Shown: positions 1-13,000 of the stretch, piece after piece
How the letters are laid out: each line of letters begins with the position of its first letter
Position numbering within the stretch: the stretch's first letter is position 1
NCBI GenBank assembly: GCA_012064415.1
Contig: SSNU01000071.1
Coordinates: 134,786 to 198,785 of the forward strand
Direction: 5' to 3'
DNA length: 64,000 nt
Source of the DNA: Gyrodactylus bullatarudis
Taxonomy: Eukaryota; Platyhelminthes; Monogenea; Gyrodactylidea; Gyrodactylidae
Position numbers and translations under genes: made by a program
The notes under the pieces: model-generated
Databases searched by the model: none
Seen by the model: the letters and a program-made list of their open reading frames with translations, nothing else
Told to the model about the DNA's origin: nothing

Positions 1-117
1 AAATTTGACTCTGAAATGTCTAAGGATCAAGTCGAAAAATTGATTTATTCAAGTCCCGATTATGAAAATTGTGCTATTTCGGTTTTTCGCGAATTGCGCA
101 AAAACTGGGCAACTTAG
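1..117 (+). CDS. 3' terminal exon of an unrecognised gene (partial)
   Basis: Reading from base 1 in frame 1 gives 38 codons ending in TAG at 115-117. The peptide has charged, protein-like composition and ends FRELRKNWAT. The gene enters from the left of the window, so only its C-terminus is visible. I do not recognise the family. It runs toward the minus-strand hillarin-like gene, so the two would be convergent. No AATAAA follows closely. The fragment is short, so a chance open stretch cannot be excluded. Confidence 0.4.
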   Translation, partial: KFDSEMSKDQVEKLIYSSPDYENCAISVFRELRKNWAT

Positions 118-600
118 GAAATTTTTGGAAGCAGATTCAGAATCTGCGTTAAATTTTACACTATAATCAGTTTTTCGCCAAAATTTATCGCAAATTTTTT
201 TTTTAAATTTCCCCCAGTGTTATTTATCTTTCAAAATTTAGTATGTATCCTATGACTTTCTCCTTTATGGCTTCGAAATTAACAATTAGCATTCGGTATG
301 CATAATTATAAATTATTTAGTTCACTAATATCCATAAGATTCACTTTTATCAGTGTTTTTTTCAACAGTATCAGTAAGATTTCATTATTTTCCCTTGAAT
401 GTTCGCTTAAAAAAGTAAAAATAATTTGATGAGTCAGTGTATATCTTTGAAATTAGGATGTATGCCTTTGAATTTCGTTATTATAAGTTACGAGTTCATT
501 TTTATCACTTAGATATGGAAAAGGTATAGTACTCAGATCATGTTTTGCATATTTTTAAGTCGTAAAAGTCATCTTTCATTATAAAATTTTTTTGAAGATA
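118..600. other. AT-rich intergenic sequence, no feature seen
   Basis: There is no open reading frame with coding character, no recognisable inverted repeat and no RNA gene here. Confidence 0.5.
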
Positions 601-815
601 AAACTTTAGAATTTCATCAAATGGCCAAATTATTCGAGATTTTAGTGATTGTGTAGTAAAAATTCATTGAAAATTTAGCGGTGATTTGAAAAATTCAGGA
701 TTTTTAAATAGTGAAGCTTTTTCGACACATGCTTCAATACAAAAAATGCTTAGAATTGATAGTTCAATCAGAAAAGTTGGTACTAGTATGAGGTTAAAAA
801 TGTCACCCTACCCTA
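600..815. repeat. Half of a dispersed repeat (family E), inverted partner at 16365-16575
   Basis: About 210 bp here, including the stretches ATTTTAGTGATTG and GAAAAGTTGGT, reappear as the reverse complement at about 16365-16575, with the same order of landmarks. Neither copy has its own second arm nearby, so both look like halves of an inverted-repeat transposon or fragments of a longer repeat. Confidence 0.6.
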
Positions 816-1000
816 TTAAATACTGATCTGTTCTAAAATTATAATATTATATCATCTTAAAGATCTATTTTTGAAAAATAATATGAGCCAAAAAAATATA
901 AAAATCTTTAGGTCAAGAATGTATTTTTAACACAGTATTCCACTCAGGGTACAATGCCTATGAAAAGATTAAACTTTTTTGATTTATCCATCTAAAATAC

Positions 1001-1528
1001 ATATTATCATTTTGCTGACTAATGTAGGTAGAAAACGAAAATAGATTCTGGGTGAATATGAGCTCTTTATTTTCGTCGGTTCTCATCAAGCCCTCCACCG
1101 ACATGTATATTTATACAGAATATTATTCAAGGAACGATGATAAAACGGAGGAAAATTCAACATTGGTGCCCAACAACAACGATAACTCCGCATTAGCAGA
1201 AGAACAACTCGCCAATGATGACCAAACAAAAATCAAAAGGGAAGAGTCGAAAAACTGTCTCCAAGGGGTCCAGAGGAATAGAATCATTTTTCCAAATGAG
1301 ATAGAAAGGTATTACACCAACAGTTTGAATGCTCTGGATGGCCCAAACGAACTTTTCGCATTTTTTTGAATAATATTCTATATAAATATATTTATATATG
1401 TATAAATATACATGTCGGTGTAGGGTCTGATGAGAACCGACGAAAATAAAGAGCTCATATTCACCCAGAATCTATTTTCGTTTTCTACCTACATTATGCA
1501 AGACATTAGTCAGCAAAATGATAATATA
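1001..1528. mobile_element. Foldback element with about 110-bp inverted arms around an open reading frame
   Basis: The left arm (about 1001-1115) is the reverse complement of the right arm (about 1390-1528). It starts ATATTATCATTTTGCTGACT and returns as AGTCAGCAAAATGATAATAT. The right arm carries a short extra insert near ATGCAAGACATTA. The core is less AT-rich than its surroundings. No target duplication could be fixed with confidence. Confidence 0.7.
1052..1369 (+). CDS. Open reading frame inside the foldback element, hypothetical
   Basis: A 105-codon ORF begins in the left arm and runs through the loop. Its product is rich in Asn, Glu and Asp, with no motif I recognise, no signal peptide and no membrane segment. 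The base composition is less AT-rich than the flanks, which could mean a captured host exon. It could equally be non-coding. Confidence 0.2.
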   Translation: MNMSSLFSSVLIKPSTDMYIYTEYYSRNDDKTEENSTLVPNNNDNSALAEEQLANDDQTKIKREESKNCLQGVQRNRIIFPNEIERYYTNSLNALDGPNELFAFF

Positions 1529-1910
1529 TTCGCGGAAATCAGGAATCTCAAGCAAGTTAAAATATATATATTGATCAAAAATTAGCTGCATTTTAAAACT
1601 CTTTTGTATCCTTAAATGATTTTTAAAAATCATCAGAATAGATAACAAAACCTAGAAGTATTGTATAAAATTTCTCAAATTCATGACCAATAATTTATCT
1701 AAAATCGGTAACACGATTTCTTTCTCTATGATTATGTTATGCATATAGAATTGCCCTACTTTCTAAATATAAATTTCTTAAACAAGTAGGCGACTTTGAA
1801 TGAGAAATCTGATTACCAAATGTATATATTTATCACCACAGCCACGCAAACACATTATGGAATCTACAACTACACAATATGAATAAATCTCATAGATTTT
1901 ATAAATGATA

Positions 1911-2330
1911 TCGTACAGCTATGCTCGATGAATTTGGGAATTCATGATTTTTACAAAAATCTCATTTTTTCATCAAGGTATCAAAATTTTTGGAAGATTT
2001 TTAGGTAACTGATTCAAAATATACACTTTTACTGATTTTAGGAAAAAAGTTTTTTTGGAAAATTTTAGAGACATTTTTTAAATTCGAGATGGCGCGATTT
2101 TGTAATTTTTTTAACTTTGAGTTGAAAATTTTTGTTGATTTCAAGGTTTGAGAGGAATCAAACGTTATTTTTCAGGATCATCATTAAACAGGGAAAATAT
2201 TTACCCATATTCATTTTTTGAAAAACCCGTCATTTACGTGCAAAAGTCTACTTCTTATTTTTCTATCATTTTTACTGCTTGGAAATTGATTGGTGATCCA
2301 AGATCTTTTCAAAATGAAATCATCGAGAAT
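1911..2330. repeat. Foldback family B, one arm plus interior
   Basis: The terminus TACAGCTATGCTCGATGAAT starts near 1914 and the arm runs into an interior shared with the copy at 47930-48465 (for example GGTGATCCAAGATCTTTTC at about 2290). The second arm is missing or unrecognisable. Open frames here are by-products of the repeat. Confidence 0.6.
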
Positions 2331-3370
2331 AGCTTTATGATTTCAGCGTCAATCTAAAGTGTAACGACTAAATTACATTCCTCCTAATAACTATAGAATA
2401 AATATACAGATCAAAATGTGTATTATGTAAAAGATGATAATTACGATTAGTTCAGGAGTAAGAGAGAAAAAAGATGTAATTATTTCTCTGCTTTTAGTAA
2501 TTATTAGGAATTCGTCGCATTCTTCATGAATGAAAGCACAAGAAATGTAAATTGGAAATTCCTGGATAGCTTTTATCCATTGGAATTCTTACAATGAACA
2601 TTTTCTCAATAAAGAAATGAATAAATTGTATTTATTATGGGGAAGTAGATTTATTGTTCTCCAGACAATATTCAATCGAAGAAAGTAAAACTCAGGTTTG
2701 AGATGGAAAAATCCCTTCCTACCGATTTTCTCAACTAAACTAAATATATAAGAAAATCATTCATATTTAACGAATCTCACACTATGGAATGATTTAGTGG
2801 TATCTAAAGTAGGAATGAAAAAGATCAAAGACCTCAATTATGATCGAGAACAAATGGTAAAACCGCGACTTTACCAACTAATAGAAAAGATGTGATAGTA
2901 TCACAGTGATACTCGACTTATCTCTTAACAAGATTCATCAGGTTTCTATAGCTAAAACCTAGACAGACATGAGGATATACTAGTCTACGTGATAGCATAT
3001 TTTGAATTCATTATGGATTTGGACTCATATTGAAGATTATCTCATGATTACTTAAAAAACTATTTCCCATAATCTCAAGAAATTATAAAAAGTTTATAAA
3101 CCTATTTAATATGAAGATGGGAATTTTTGACACTACAATATTTTCATCAAGATCATCTAGATCAAGGGGCCCCAGAATGATCAAAAGTTGATCAAAATAA
3201 GATAAGATCTATGTTTTTTGATGGTTTTAATTTGAAAATTTCTATTCCAAAAGGCATTTTTTCTCGGAGAATATCTTTTATTTTTTGAGTTGAGATTTAG
3301 GAAAGACAGTCTGGTGGAGTAATCTGGAATAGTTTAAAGAAACCAAACGTTATTTAATGTATCAAATCTA
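2331..3370. other. Intergenic sequence without a supported feature
   Basis: A weak inverted pair (CATTCCTCCTAATAACT near 2375 and AGTAATTATTAGGAATTCG near 2496) may mark a decayed MITE. No coding potential was seen. Confidence 0.35.
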
Positions 3371-3619
3371 TCAATTGAAATTTGGCATGACATTATTTTT
3401 CGAATATTGTTGATCACAAATTACATTTGCTATCATTGATGAGGGACCTTGATTGCATAAACATTTGCAAGAGGGTTTGCATTTGGATCCGAATTTTTTG
3501 CAATAGCAAATCCAATTTATACATATGCCACGACATATGTGTATGCAGGGCAAATGTTTAAACAAAAGCTTCAAAATATTCAGTATTAACTCATCTAGAG
3601 AATTAGAATTTGGATCCAC
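3371..3619 (-). CDS. Cysteine-rich open reading frame, uncertain
   Basis: An 82-codon frame on the minus strand contains closely spaced cysteines (CRGICINWICYCKKFG, then KCKPSCKCLCNQG). The spacing is loosely like the zinc-binding CXC-type repeats found in some transposon-borne proteins. There is no clear start, and the splice context is unclear. It lies just beyond the 3' end of the hillarin-like gene. It could be an exon remnant or chance. Confidence 0.2.
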   Translation of the reverse strand: MDPNSNSLDELILNILKLLFKHLPCIHICRGICINWICYCKKFGSKCKPSCKCLCNQGPSSMIANVICDQQYSKNNVMPNFN

Positions 3620-3930
3620 CGGATTCCCTCGATAGTGTAGTTCAAAATGAGTCTATGGAATCAATTACAACAGAGCAAGACTCACGTTTAAACCTTTACG
3701 TATAACAACTTGCAGCTTAGGAAATTTATCTTGTAATTCTCTTTGATTCAGTTCAGGAGAGATGTACAAAGTGAAATCTTCCATGTTTTTTTCAAAGAGT
3801 ATCCTAAAATCTAGGTTTTTATAATGAAATCTCTTTTAATACTACTGTAAAACTATTGGGCAGTAATGTTTACTAGACCTTGACAAAGTTATTCAAATCG
3901 AGGTAAAACAGCTCTGGTTTTAAATCATCA

Positions 3931-3936
3931 TTTATT
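3931..3936 (-). promoter_or_regulatory. Polyadenylation signal for the hillarin-like gene
   Basis: AATAAA on the minus strand (TTTATT on plus) lies about 43 nt beyond the stop codon at 3979-3981. Confidence 0.5.
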
Positions 3937-3978
3937 TTTAGAATAAAATTTAGTTTCTTCCTTTTCGCTTGAGTGCAT

Positions 3979-4035
3979 TTAAATTTTTTGGTTAGCTTTA
4001 CTTCGAGAGTAAGTTTCTCCATGACCAAAGAAGAC
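3979..4035 (-). CDS. Hil: Terminal exon of the hillarin-like gene
   Basis: After the acceptor ATTCGAG the phase-0 reading gives 18 residues (VFFGHGETYSRSKANQKI) and TAA. This follows directly in phase from the previous exon, which ends ..IDEPN before GTAAGT. An overlapping frame from ATG at 4022 is also open for 48 codons, but it cannot be joined onward without a stop, so I took it as a shadow. Confidence 0.6.
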   Translation of the reverse strand, partial: VFFGHGETYSRSKANQKI

Positions 4036-7000
4036 CTCGAATATGATAAAACAAGAATAGATCGGTTTTGTCTTTGAGTCCATACAGACTAGTCGAAAAG
4101 AGATTTTTTACTTAAAAATCACTAGATACCCCAAAAGAAAGTTGTATTATTGAAGTTTTGTAATTTGACTTTTATTAATCGTGGAGGGATGATCAGATCA
4201 TCAAATTTTAACCGAAGTTTTGATATTTCTTCTTGAATAATATAATGTAACTTACATTTGGTTCATCAATGGGACGAGGTGCAAATTCTTTTGGTGGTTC
4301 ACGCTGTATTGGTCCCTTGGTCCAGTTTGCAGTGCTCTCTTCTGGTCGATAACCGGGAAATGGATTTTTTTCTTCATTTGGATTTCGATCAAATGATGCG
4401 TTCACGCGATCATATTGTTGATGAACCGGATAATCTAGAGGAAGGATGTTATAGATATATATTTATGTTCAAATCAATAAGCATTCCATTTATAGCACCA
4501 CATGAAAAAAGGGATTAGTAATAAAAATGATCGTTTTTTTAAGAAATTTATCTTTTATTTTTATAATCTATCTAGTGACGATAATGATAATTTTATTCTA
4601 GGCTATTTTATCACTATGCAAGTGCAAAGATTTTCATGAAAACCATACCTCTTGATATGAATTGATACTTTGATTTCAATGTAACGGATTGTTAAAAATC
4701 TTGAGCTAATATTTCCAAAGATGAAAGAATGGTATTTTTAATAAATAAATTTTGATCAGTAGATTCTTTCAAATTCATCTACGATCAATATGATGTATAA
4801 TACATAGTGTATATTCTTGACTGAATAGATTTTATATCAGAAGATATTAGGTTAATAAAATTTTTCATAGTTTTGTCTCTAAGAAAAATATAAAAATTTG
4901 GATGTTGAAAGCACTTTTATAATGGCAGAAAAGAATTCGAGAACCGTAATTTGCTTCCGAGTTTAAGATTATGAAAAAGCATTTCTTCAAAATAAAAGAA
5001 GAGTAGAAGAGTAGCTTGTCCGAACTTGAGATTAATTTCCAAAGAATCAAATTAACGTGTATTGAAGTAGTATGTATGCAAAAGTAGATTGAATTCCTGT
5101 ATGATGAGATATCGAATTGCATTCACACGAAGGATTTCATTAATAATAAATATTCTTTGATTTGAAAGCTTCTTATAAGATAATCCGTGAGATCAACTAT
5201 CTAATTTCAGAATGTAGAGAACACAAAAAGGCTTTTCAAAGAATATTAATAAATTTTCCTCTAAATTCAATGATTGATTTTGAGAATAAATCATCTGGAA
5301 AACGTGATTCTATAGCGCAGTTGTTTGATTTTCCTGAGTAACTGCACGTAGTCTTTTCATAATGAAAGTTAAAGATGATTATTTAAAATATTCCTATCCT
5401 TCCCTAATTTATGGATAGCAAATGTTTGGGGATGCTTGGAAATGCAAGAATTGTATATGACAGAGTTTGTGAAGAGATGTAAACATTTATACGTACCACG
5501 TTGCTTCGACATGAATTCGAGCTAGTCAGAATTGAGTCGAGATTTTTATTTGAAGATTAATTTTAATTGGTATCTTTTGAAAAAAGAACTCGAGTATGAT
5601 GAGGCTTTTGGAATTCAGATCATGATTTTTGATCTTTGAGCTGAAATTTTTTATTGATTTAAAGGGGTAGAATGGGCAAAAAAGTATTTTATAGAATTAG
5701 AATTGGACGAGAAAGTCGGATACTGCCATTAATTTTTTTTAGAAAGAATCACAGACAGATCTATGATAATCGAAATTCCATTGATGTTGAAGTAGTGAAA
5801 ATGATCAAGGAGTCGAAATTCTACTCTCAAACGATAATGAGTTAAATCATTGGATCGGATTTAGTATAATTGACTTTCTTTCTAATTCTAAAATATTTTC
5901 AGATTTTTTTCATTCAAATGATAAAAGTAGATAATTTGAATTGAAAAATCAATCTAAATAAGATATGGGAAATTTATTAAGCTACTGAGAATATTTATAG
6001 CTCATCAAAATTGGTATTCAGTGATGCTTGCCAAAGTATAGAGGAGGAGGATTTTTAGAAAAGATTTTGGGAATGAAAAGATTTCTAAAATTTTACAAAT
6101 TGGACATTTTTTTCTACTCAATGATATTTTTTGATGATTACAGAAATGTGCTTCATAAAAAATTCTAGTTTTCGAGCTATTCAGTAAAAACTGAAAATCC
6201 GACTTGCAGTGCTTTGTCCTTCAATAGAGAAAACCATGAATGAGATAGATATACAGAAATGACATCATCTTGTTCAGAAATAAATTCGAAATTAAGAATT
6301 CTTAATAAAAGAGTAGAGCTAGTCAAAGTCGAAGTTGAAAATTTACCTATTTATTTCGAAAGTTCTCAACTTTAATTCAGTTTAGTGTCTATTCTAGCAC
6401 CTTGAAGGAAAGAAATCTAGCTAAATTAGGATACAGTAGTCCACTTTTACCATTTTTAGAAAAACTCTGAGCTGACAAGATTCATTGATTTGAAAGTGGT
6501 CAAAAATTGTTTTTCAAGATCAGAGCTGGATCTACAAAAGTGGAAAATATCATTGAGTAGAATTTTTCCATGTAAGACCATGTGAAATTAATTGCAGTAA
6601 GACTCACTCTGATTACTTTGGTAAATATTGGTATTATTCATTTTGTTATGGTTGTTGGTCTATGAGAGAATAAAAAAAGAACTGATTAAACTTTAAACAA
6701 CCTCAGTGTATTTAGTTCAAATCTTAAAAAATGAATCAGGTCTTTGAGATACCACAGAGATTATTAAAATTTTAATTTTTCAATGAATTTTTAAAACATT
6801 TTTAAAAATAGAATTTCACAAGAGATTACGTTTAGAAGAAGAAAAGATGACAGCTAAATACCATTCTACTCAAATTTCATCATATTAAACTGCCATGCGA
6901 TTCGACTCAGCGGATTGAAATTGATCTCGGTACCGAGCAGCTTTTATGACTCGCTAAGTTAAATTTAACTCTTGCTGGAATCTGTTAAAAAACTAGGTGC

Positions 7001-10000
7001 CTCTATTGTTTTATATTTAACCGAAACGCCTGGTTATACCTCAAAGCTTGTTGATTAATTCGTTTTCTCAAAATTATAAAAGAGCATAAACTACTTTTAA
7101 TCAAGTTAAATGAAATTATAGTCATGACAACAAATGATGATCTTCTTTTTCTATGCATATTTTTTAGTTCCCAACATGAAAAATAATAAACCGCTAGCCA
7201 TGAGGGATAAGAGTTTCCTACTGCCACCAGGCAAAATAAACGACTATTGTATAATGAAAATAAATGGATTTCACCAGGATGAACGCGGTTAACTCAAGCT
7301 GAAGTTTAATTATCATCTATAGAATTTAGTCATTATCCATAGATGAATTCATTCATAGTACAGTTAAATGAAAAATATAAATTTAATTTCTACACTGGAC
7401 AAGATATGACTCGAGATAAATTAAATTTTTCACAGAGGTTTTGATTTATACCTCTCTTCCCCAAAATTCCAACCAATCAACGTTGAGCACACAATAGCCA
7501 ATATGGAATATGCAGTTTTTCTTCTTAAAATTAATATATATTTGCCAGAATAATTCGAGAGACAAAATTTGAACCAAAAGAACTCGATACATTGAAAAAT
7601 ATCATGCTAAAATCCCAATATGTATAGACAGAATGCGGTTTAACCTCTCCCCTGATGTTTTAAGTCAGAGGTTAAGATAACATTCCTAATGTACTCATCT
7701 TAACGAAAATAACTTAACCTCGTAGTATCAATACATCAATTTTAAGTTGTATCTTTTAATGCCGGCGTCTATGTGTAGAATGTAAAGCTATTCTCGATCA
7801 ATTGGGGAATTAATGAGTTTTTTCATCACGGTATCAAGAATTTTCTGAAGATTTTTTGATAACCGATTCCAAATATACACTGATTTAAGAAGAAAAAAAT
7901 TAGAAAAAATATTTTTTGTAAAATTTTAAACTTGGATTTGCTGATTTCAACGTACGAGAGGATTCTAACGTTATTTTTCAGAATCACCAATAGACAAGAA
8001 AAATAATTACATTAATGTATTAGTCAAATATTAACGTATACTTACATATAGGTCCGAATGGCCCATGGAGATATTCGTCATTGGTTATTTTATATAAATT
8101 TTATTTAAATGCCCAAACGACAATCTAACAGAACTTAAAATAAGAGAAAATTTCTTCATAATGAGAGAGAACCCTAACCTATGTATCCAAAAAGACCATC
8201 TTCATGACTTGCAGTTACCTTGGCCCAATTGATTTTTTAAATATTTCTTCATCAGTATCGGAAGATGAAATAATTTCAGAAACAGTATAATAGACCAATA
8301 TATCCTTTCACTTACAGTATCAATGATTATGAAAATTTACTGATGCAGTATCATTTCACGTTATTTTTTTCAAAAGATTTTCTCCAAACTACTAATAATT
8401 TTCCAATCTCATCAGTAAATTTTCATAATCATTGATACTGTAAGTGAATGGATATATTGGTCTATTATACTGTATCTGAAATTATTTCATCTTCCGATAC
8501 TAATGAAGAAAATAAAATTAATAATAATACTTTAAGTGTAAAAAAATGTCGGTCCATTATACTGTAACTGAAATAAACGAAAAAAATGATACTGCAAGTG
8601 TAAATTTCCCTAAAATTATTTTTATAAAATAACCAAAGAAAAATAAGTGTTCTTCTTCGTTCAAAATGATCTTGGATCATCCTAATCCATCAATTTTGAA
8701 ATTAACAAACAAATTCAACTCAACGTTTGAAAAAAATTTTAATTTTTCCGAATTTTTCCAAAAATATTTTTTACTTCATAAATCAGTGAAATTGTACGTT
8801 TTGAATCGGTTACAGTTTTTTTGATACCTTGATGAAAAAATAAGATTTTGAAAAAAAAAATTACATGAATTCCCGAATTCATCGAGAAAAGCTGTAGAAT
8901 ATCACATGTCTTCCAGTGTAAAAATAGTAAATTCTCATCTTTATATCATCTAGCTTCACTATGATTCATTCATTAAAATTTGTTTGATTGAATTTATTAA
9001 TTTAGGCATAAAACTCACAGAATCATTTCGGTCTTCATGTTGATTATTGAGTGTACCTATAAATTAGAAAAATAAATGGTGTAAATTAATTTCCATGATA
9101 TTATTATAATATTTCACTTTGTCTCCTTTACGAGGTAGTTATGATAAAGATAAAAAATCAAGTATTATGCCATAGGTTCACAGTTATATTCATCTTGTAC
9201 ATTTCAATATATATTAATTCATTTGTGCTAGAAAAGAGGGAAACAGATCAATGAAGGAATAAACCCCTTTTCCTTCAGGGACTCCCTCTATCCATCTTGT
9301 ATGTTGTTGAAGTAGGAGAGAAGAGTTTTGATTGGTTCAGCTTCATCACCAATACACAAAACAAGCTTACCTTTTTTTCTTTACTTAATCCTGTAATTAT
9401 TATTATTACATTTCTGAATTTTTAGCTAAAAGAGAATATAGGCTAATGTTGCCCATAAGGAGTGATCATGTGACCACTGTTACCAGAGAAATACTGTTTC
9501 AATCTCTCTAATGAAGTATTGAAAAAACATGATGATGTTGGTGATAGTTGGAATTGAAAGAAAAAACATGGTGTATATTTATTTATTCAAGGGACAAAAT
9601 ATAAATGGTTCGCATGATGTTATTAATAAAGCTAGTTGACATGAGAATTCACTATATTCATTATGAATCGCATGAATAATGGAATAGGTTCATGACTTGT
9701 TAAAACGAGAAAAATCCTGTTCGTATTCTGAATTTCAAAGATACGCAAATTTCCTTTTTTCAACGTTTTTTCTCAAAATTTCTATCGATTTAGAAGATTT
9801 CAAGCAATTAAAGACTGATATTAAAGATCAAAATCAGAGAGATGATTCGAATTTGTCCAAAGAAATTGGTCATTATTCTCGAATATCTGGATTTAACTGC
9901 TTCAAATCTTTTAAAATGATAAAATTTTGAGGTCAAAAGTTGAAAAAGTGGATATTTGGTGCATTTTCGAAATTCGAAAAACGGTCTAATTTGGTCAGAC

Positions 10001-13000
10001 TTATTTTATCATTGAGTTCGCGAAATAAATGAAAATGCGGTGAAAATTAATATTTTTTGAATCCTCTGATGAAATAGACCTCCGAGTTGTAAAAATTAAA
10101 TCTGACGAAAATAAGGATAAATTTTGAATTTGGAAATTTGATTTGATAAAATACAGTTTTTTGGAGATACCATTGAATGTCAGTATGAAATTTTAACGAA
10201 ACTCGCCTTTTTTGAGAAGAAGTTTCGTAATTTGTGTCGTTTGGAAAATTCAGAGGCTTCGTTTCGTCTATAATGGCGACGTTTCCCAAACCTCAATTGC
10301 CAAATTCTCTCAAAAACATTGATAAAGTGGGAATATATTTCCATCGGATTAAATTTTTCCTATTTCGGAATTTTGGAGCTTTATTTCACACTATGGGATT
10401 CTAAATATCTGAAGAAAAAATACTACTGAGAGTATATATATTAGCCAAAGATGTGAACAAAACTGAAATCATGATGTGTTTTGAATGCTTTGCGTTTCAA
10501 TATTCCCAGAATCCCATAAATCAAATAAAAATCTTGGAATATGATGATTACTAAGGATTTTTTTATATTCTCTATACATAATATACTCAAGATGAGATGA
10601 TCTAGCTAAGAGAAATCTGCCTTTTTCCTGTGTAATTTTTTTGTCTAGTCATTTGCAAAGTTTTTCTAATAATTCTTCTTATTCTAGCTACAGGAAATAA
10701 CGACTTGTAACAAAACTGTCCACTTTTCCTATAATCTCTCATGGACATCTTGAACAACTCATGAAAGTATTTAATATTCTCATAGAATTAAGTTCTCGGA
10801 AAAATTCCGCTCTGTCAGGAATCATAGAACAAGAAAGTCAACGCTTCTCATCATGATAAGATTACTAATTTTAGTGTTAAAATGTTAGAAATTCGTTGGA
10901 ATCACTAGAGACATACATCAATACAAAATAAATCTTGGAGATGATATTTTTATCAGAAAAGACAGCTCGAAAATTTCCTTTGCTATTTCTAAGCTGGTAT
11001 GACTTATATTCAGTAGGTCTACGGTGATTCTTCAATGATGATCAATATGATTTTTCTTAGTTCCTTTGAACTCATAGCCATTTGGTTTACAGAAAATAAT
11101 TCCTTGATTTCTTGTCAATTTAAACTCGAGATGAGCCAAATTTTTTTTAATTTTGACTTGGTATTATATATGGAACCTAAGAGTACAAGGAACATATGGA
11201 TGTAAGATTTTGTTAATTTTTGTAACTCTGAGATAAAGACATTTTCATTGAATATTGAAGATTGTGAATACTTCCTATCTGCATCAAAAGGACCCCAATC
11301 TATGAAGAAATTAGGTACCACATAAATCTCTACTTTGATTGGACGAACAAAAATGTTTCTGAAATAAAAGAATGTTTTACTTTTCACAGAAGAATGAGAT
11401 AAAAAAAGAAATAGATGACAGTTAAAAAGATTTTTCTTCGTTCAACGAATATTTTCTAAATGTCTGAATGAAATGTAATTGAAAAAACCCCATTGAAATA
11501 AATAACGAATGCAATCTTTTCATATTGGAAATTATCGGATATCAAAGTTTTCTTTTTCTCCAACAAGAACTATGATAAAAATTCAAAATACGGTAGTAAA
11601 GCTAGTTGACGTGAAGATGAGAATTTCCTATTTTTACAAAAAACTCGATATTTTTATCCAGAAAGTCAGGAAAAAATTTATTTTTTAGATTCCACTATCA
11701 AATCAGCTGATTAGTTTCTAATACAAAAAAATTTCCGAAAAAAATTTTATCTGACCAAATTGAGCCGTTTTTTGAATTTCGGAAATGTTTCAAATTTCCA
11801 CTTTTTCAACTTTCAAATACAAAATTTTTATCGATTTCAAAGATTTGAAGCAGTTAAATATTGATATTCAGGATCAAAATTAGACGAAGATTTCGAATTC
11901 GCCTGCAGGAATTCACAGAAATTCGTCATTACGGTGGGAAATCGAACCATTTGAATTTTTCGATTATCACGAGAGAAAATGATCCAGAATATAGAGATTG
12001 AGCTTTTTCTTGGAAAGAGTAATTTTCTCTCAAATTCTACGGCTAAATTCGAAATCTTTGTCTAATTTTGATCCTGAATATCAATATTTAACTGCTTCAA
12101 ATCTTTGAAATCGATAAAAATTTTGTATTTGAAAGTTGAAAAAGTGGAAATTTGAAACATTTCCGAAATTCAAAAAACGGCTCAATTTTGGTCAGATAAA
12201 ATTTTTTTCGGAAATTTTTTTGTATTAGAAACTAATCAGCTCATTTGATAGTGGAATCTAAAAAATAAATTTTTTCCTGACTTTCTGGATAAAAATATTG
12301 AGTTTTTTGTAAAAATAGGAAATTCTCATCTTCACGTCAACTAGCTTTAGTTTCGTGAAAATACATACTTCTCACAGAGCACAAATGGACCCGGGGGTTG
12401 AATATTTGCCGAGTACGTGGCTGAAAGTCTCAAGTTGCCGAGAATGCGTAAAGAGACTAAAATCAATATTTGGCCTTTGAAGAAGTGGAGATCTTAGATG
12501 CTGCTTAATTCTAACAGTATCGATTTATTCGGTTGAGGTTGGGCTTGTTTCTGACATTACTCTCCAAAGTAATAGATAGATGGTGAAGGGAAAATAGCCC
12601 AAGGTTCATATTTTGGGAAGAAAACTTTCAATCCTCATTTTGCTTTAGGGAACATATTAGCCTGAAATTCAATCTATACATAAAAATACTTTTTCTATCG
12701 AAATAATTCATTCAAGTCACACTTTTTTGGCCATTGAACGGTGCTATAATGTGATTCTGTCTGATTTGAAACAGGTGAGAATTAAAATCAACTCCCCAAC
12801 ATTTCTCTAGAAGAATTTGATATTCTGGTTTCATTCAACTTTTCTCATAACACGCTACAAAACATCACTCAAAAGTTTTTCTTCTCGTTATTTGTCATGT
12901 GAAAGAGATTTCAATTTCCGATACATGACAAAATATTTATGGGAAAAACTATCCTTGGTGGATTTAGGAATTTGAGAGACATTTTCAAACTCGAGTTGGC

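Noticed and set aside
1431..1451. A CTGATGAG...CGAAA string resembling a hammerhead ribozyme core
   Set aside because: The bases between the two core motifs cannot form a proper stem II, and flanking stems I and III are not evident. The string is simply part of the foldback arm.
3879..4022. A 48-codon minus-strand frame from ATG at 4022, ending at a possible donor
   Set aside because: It overlaps the hillarin terminal exon in another frame and could not be joined to any downstream acceptor without an immediate stop.
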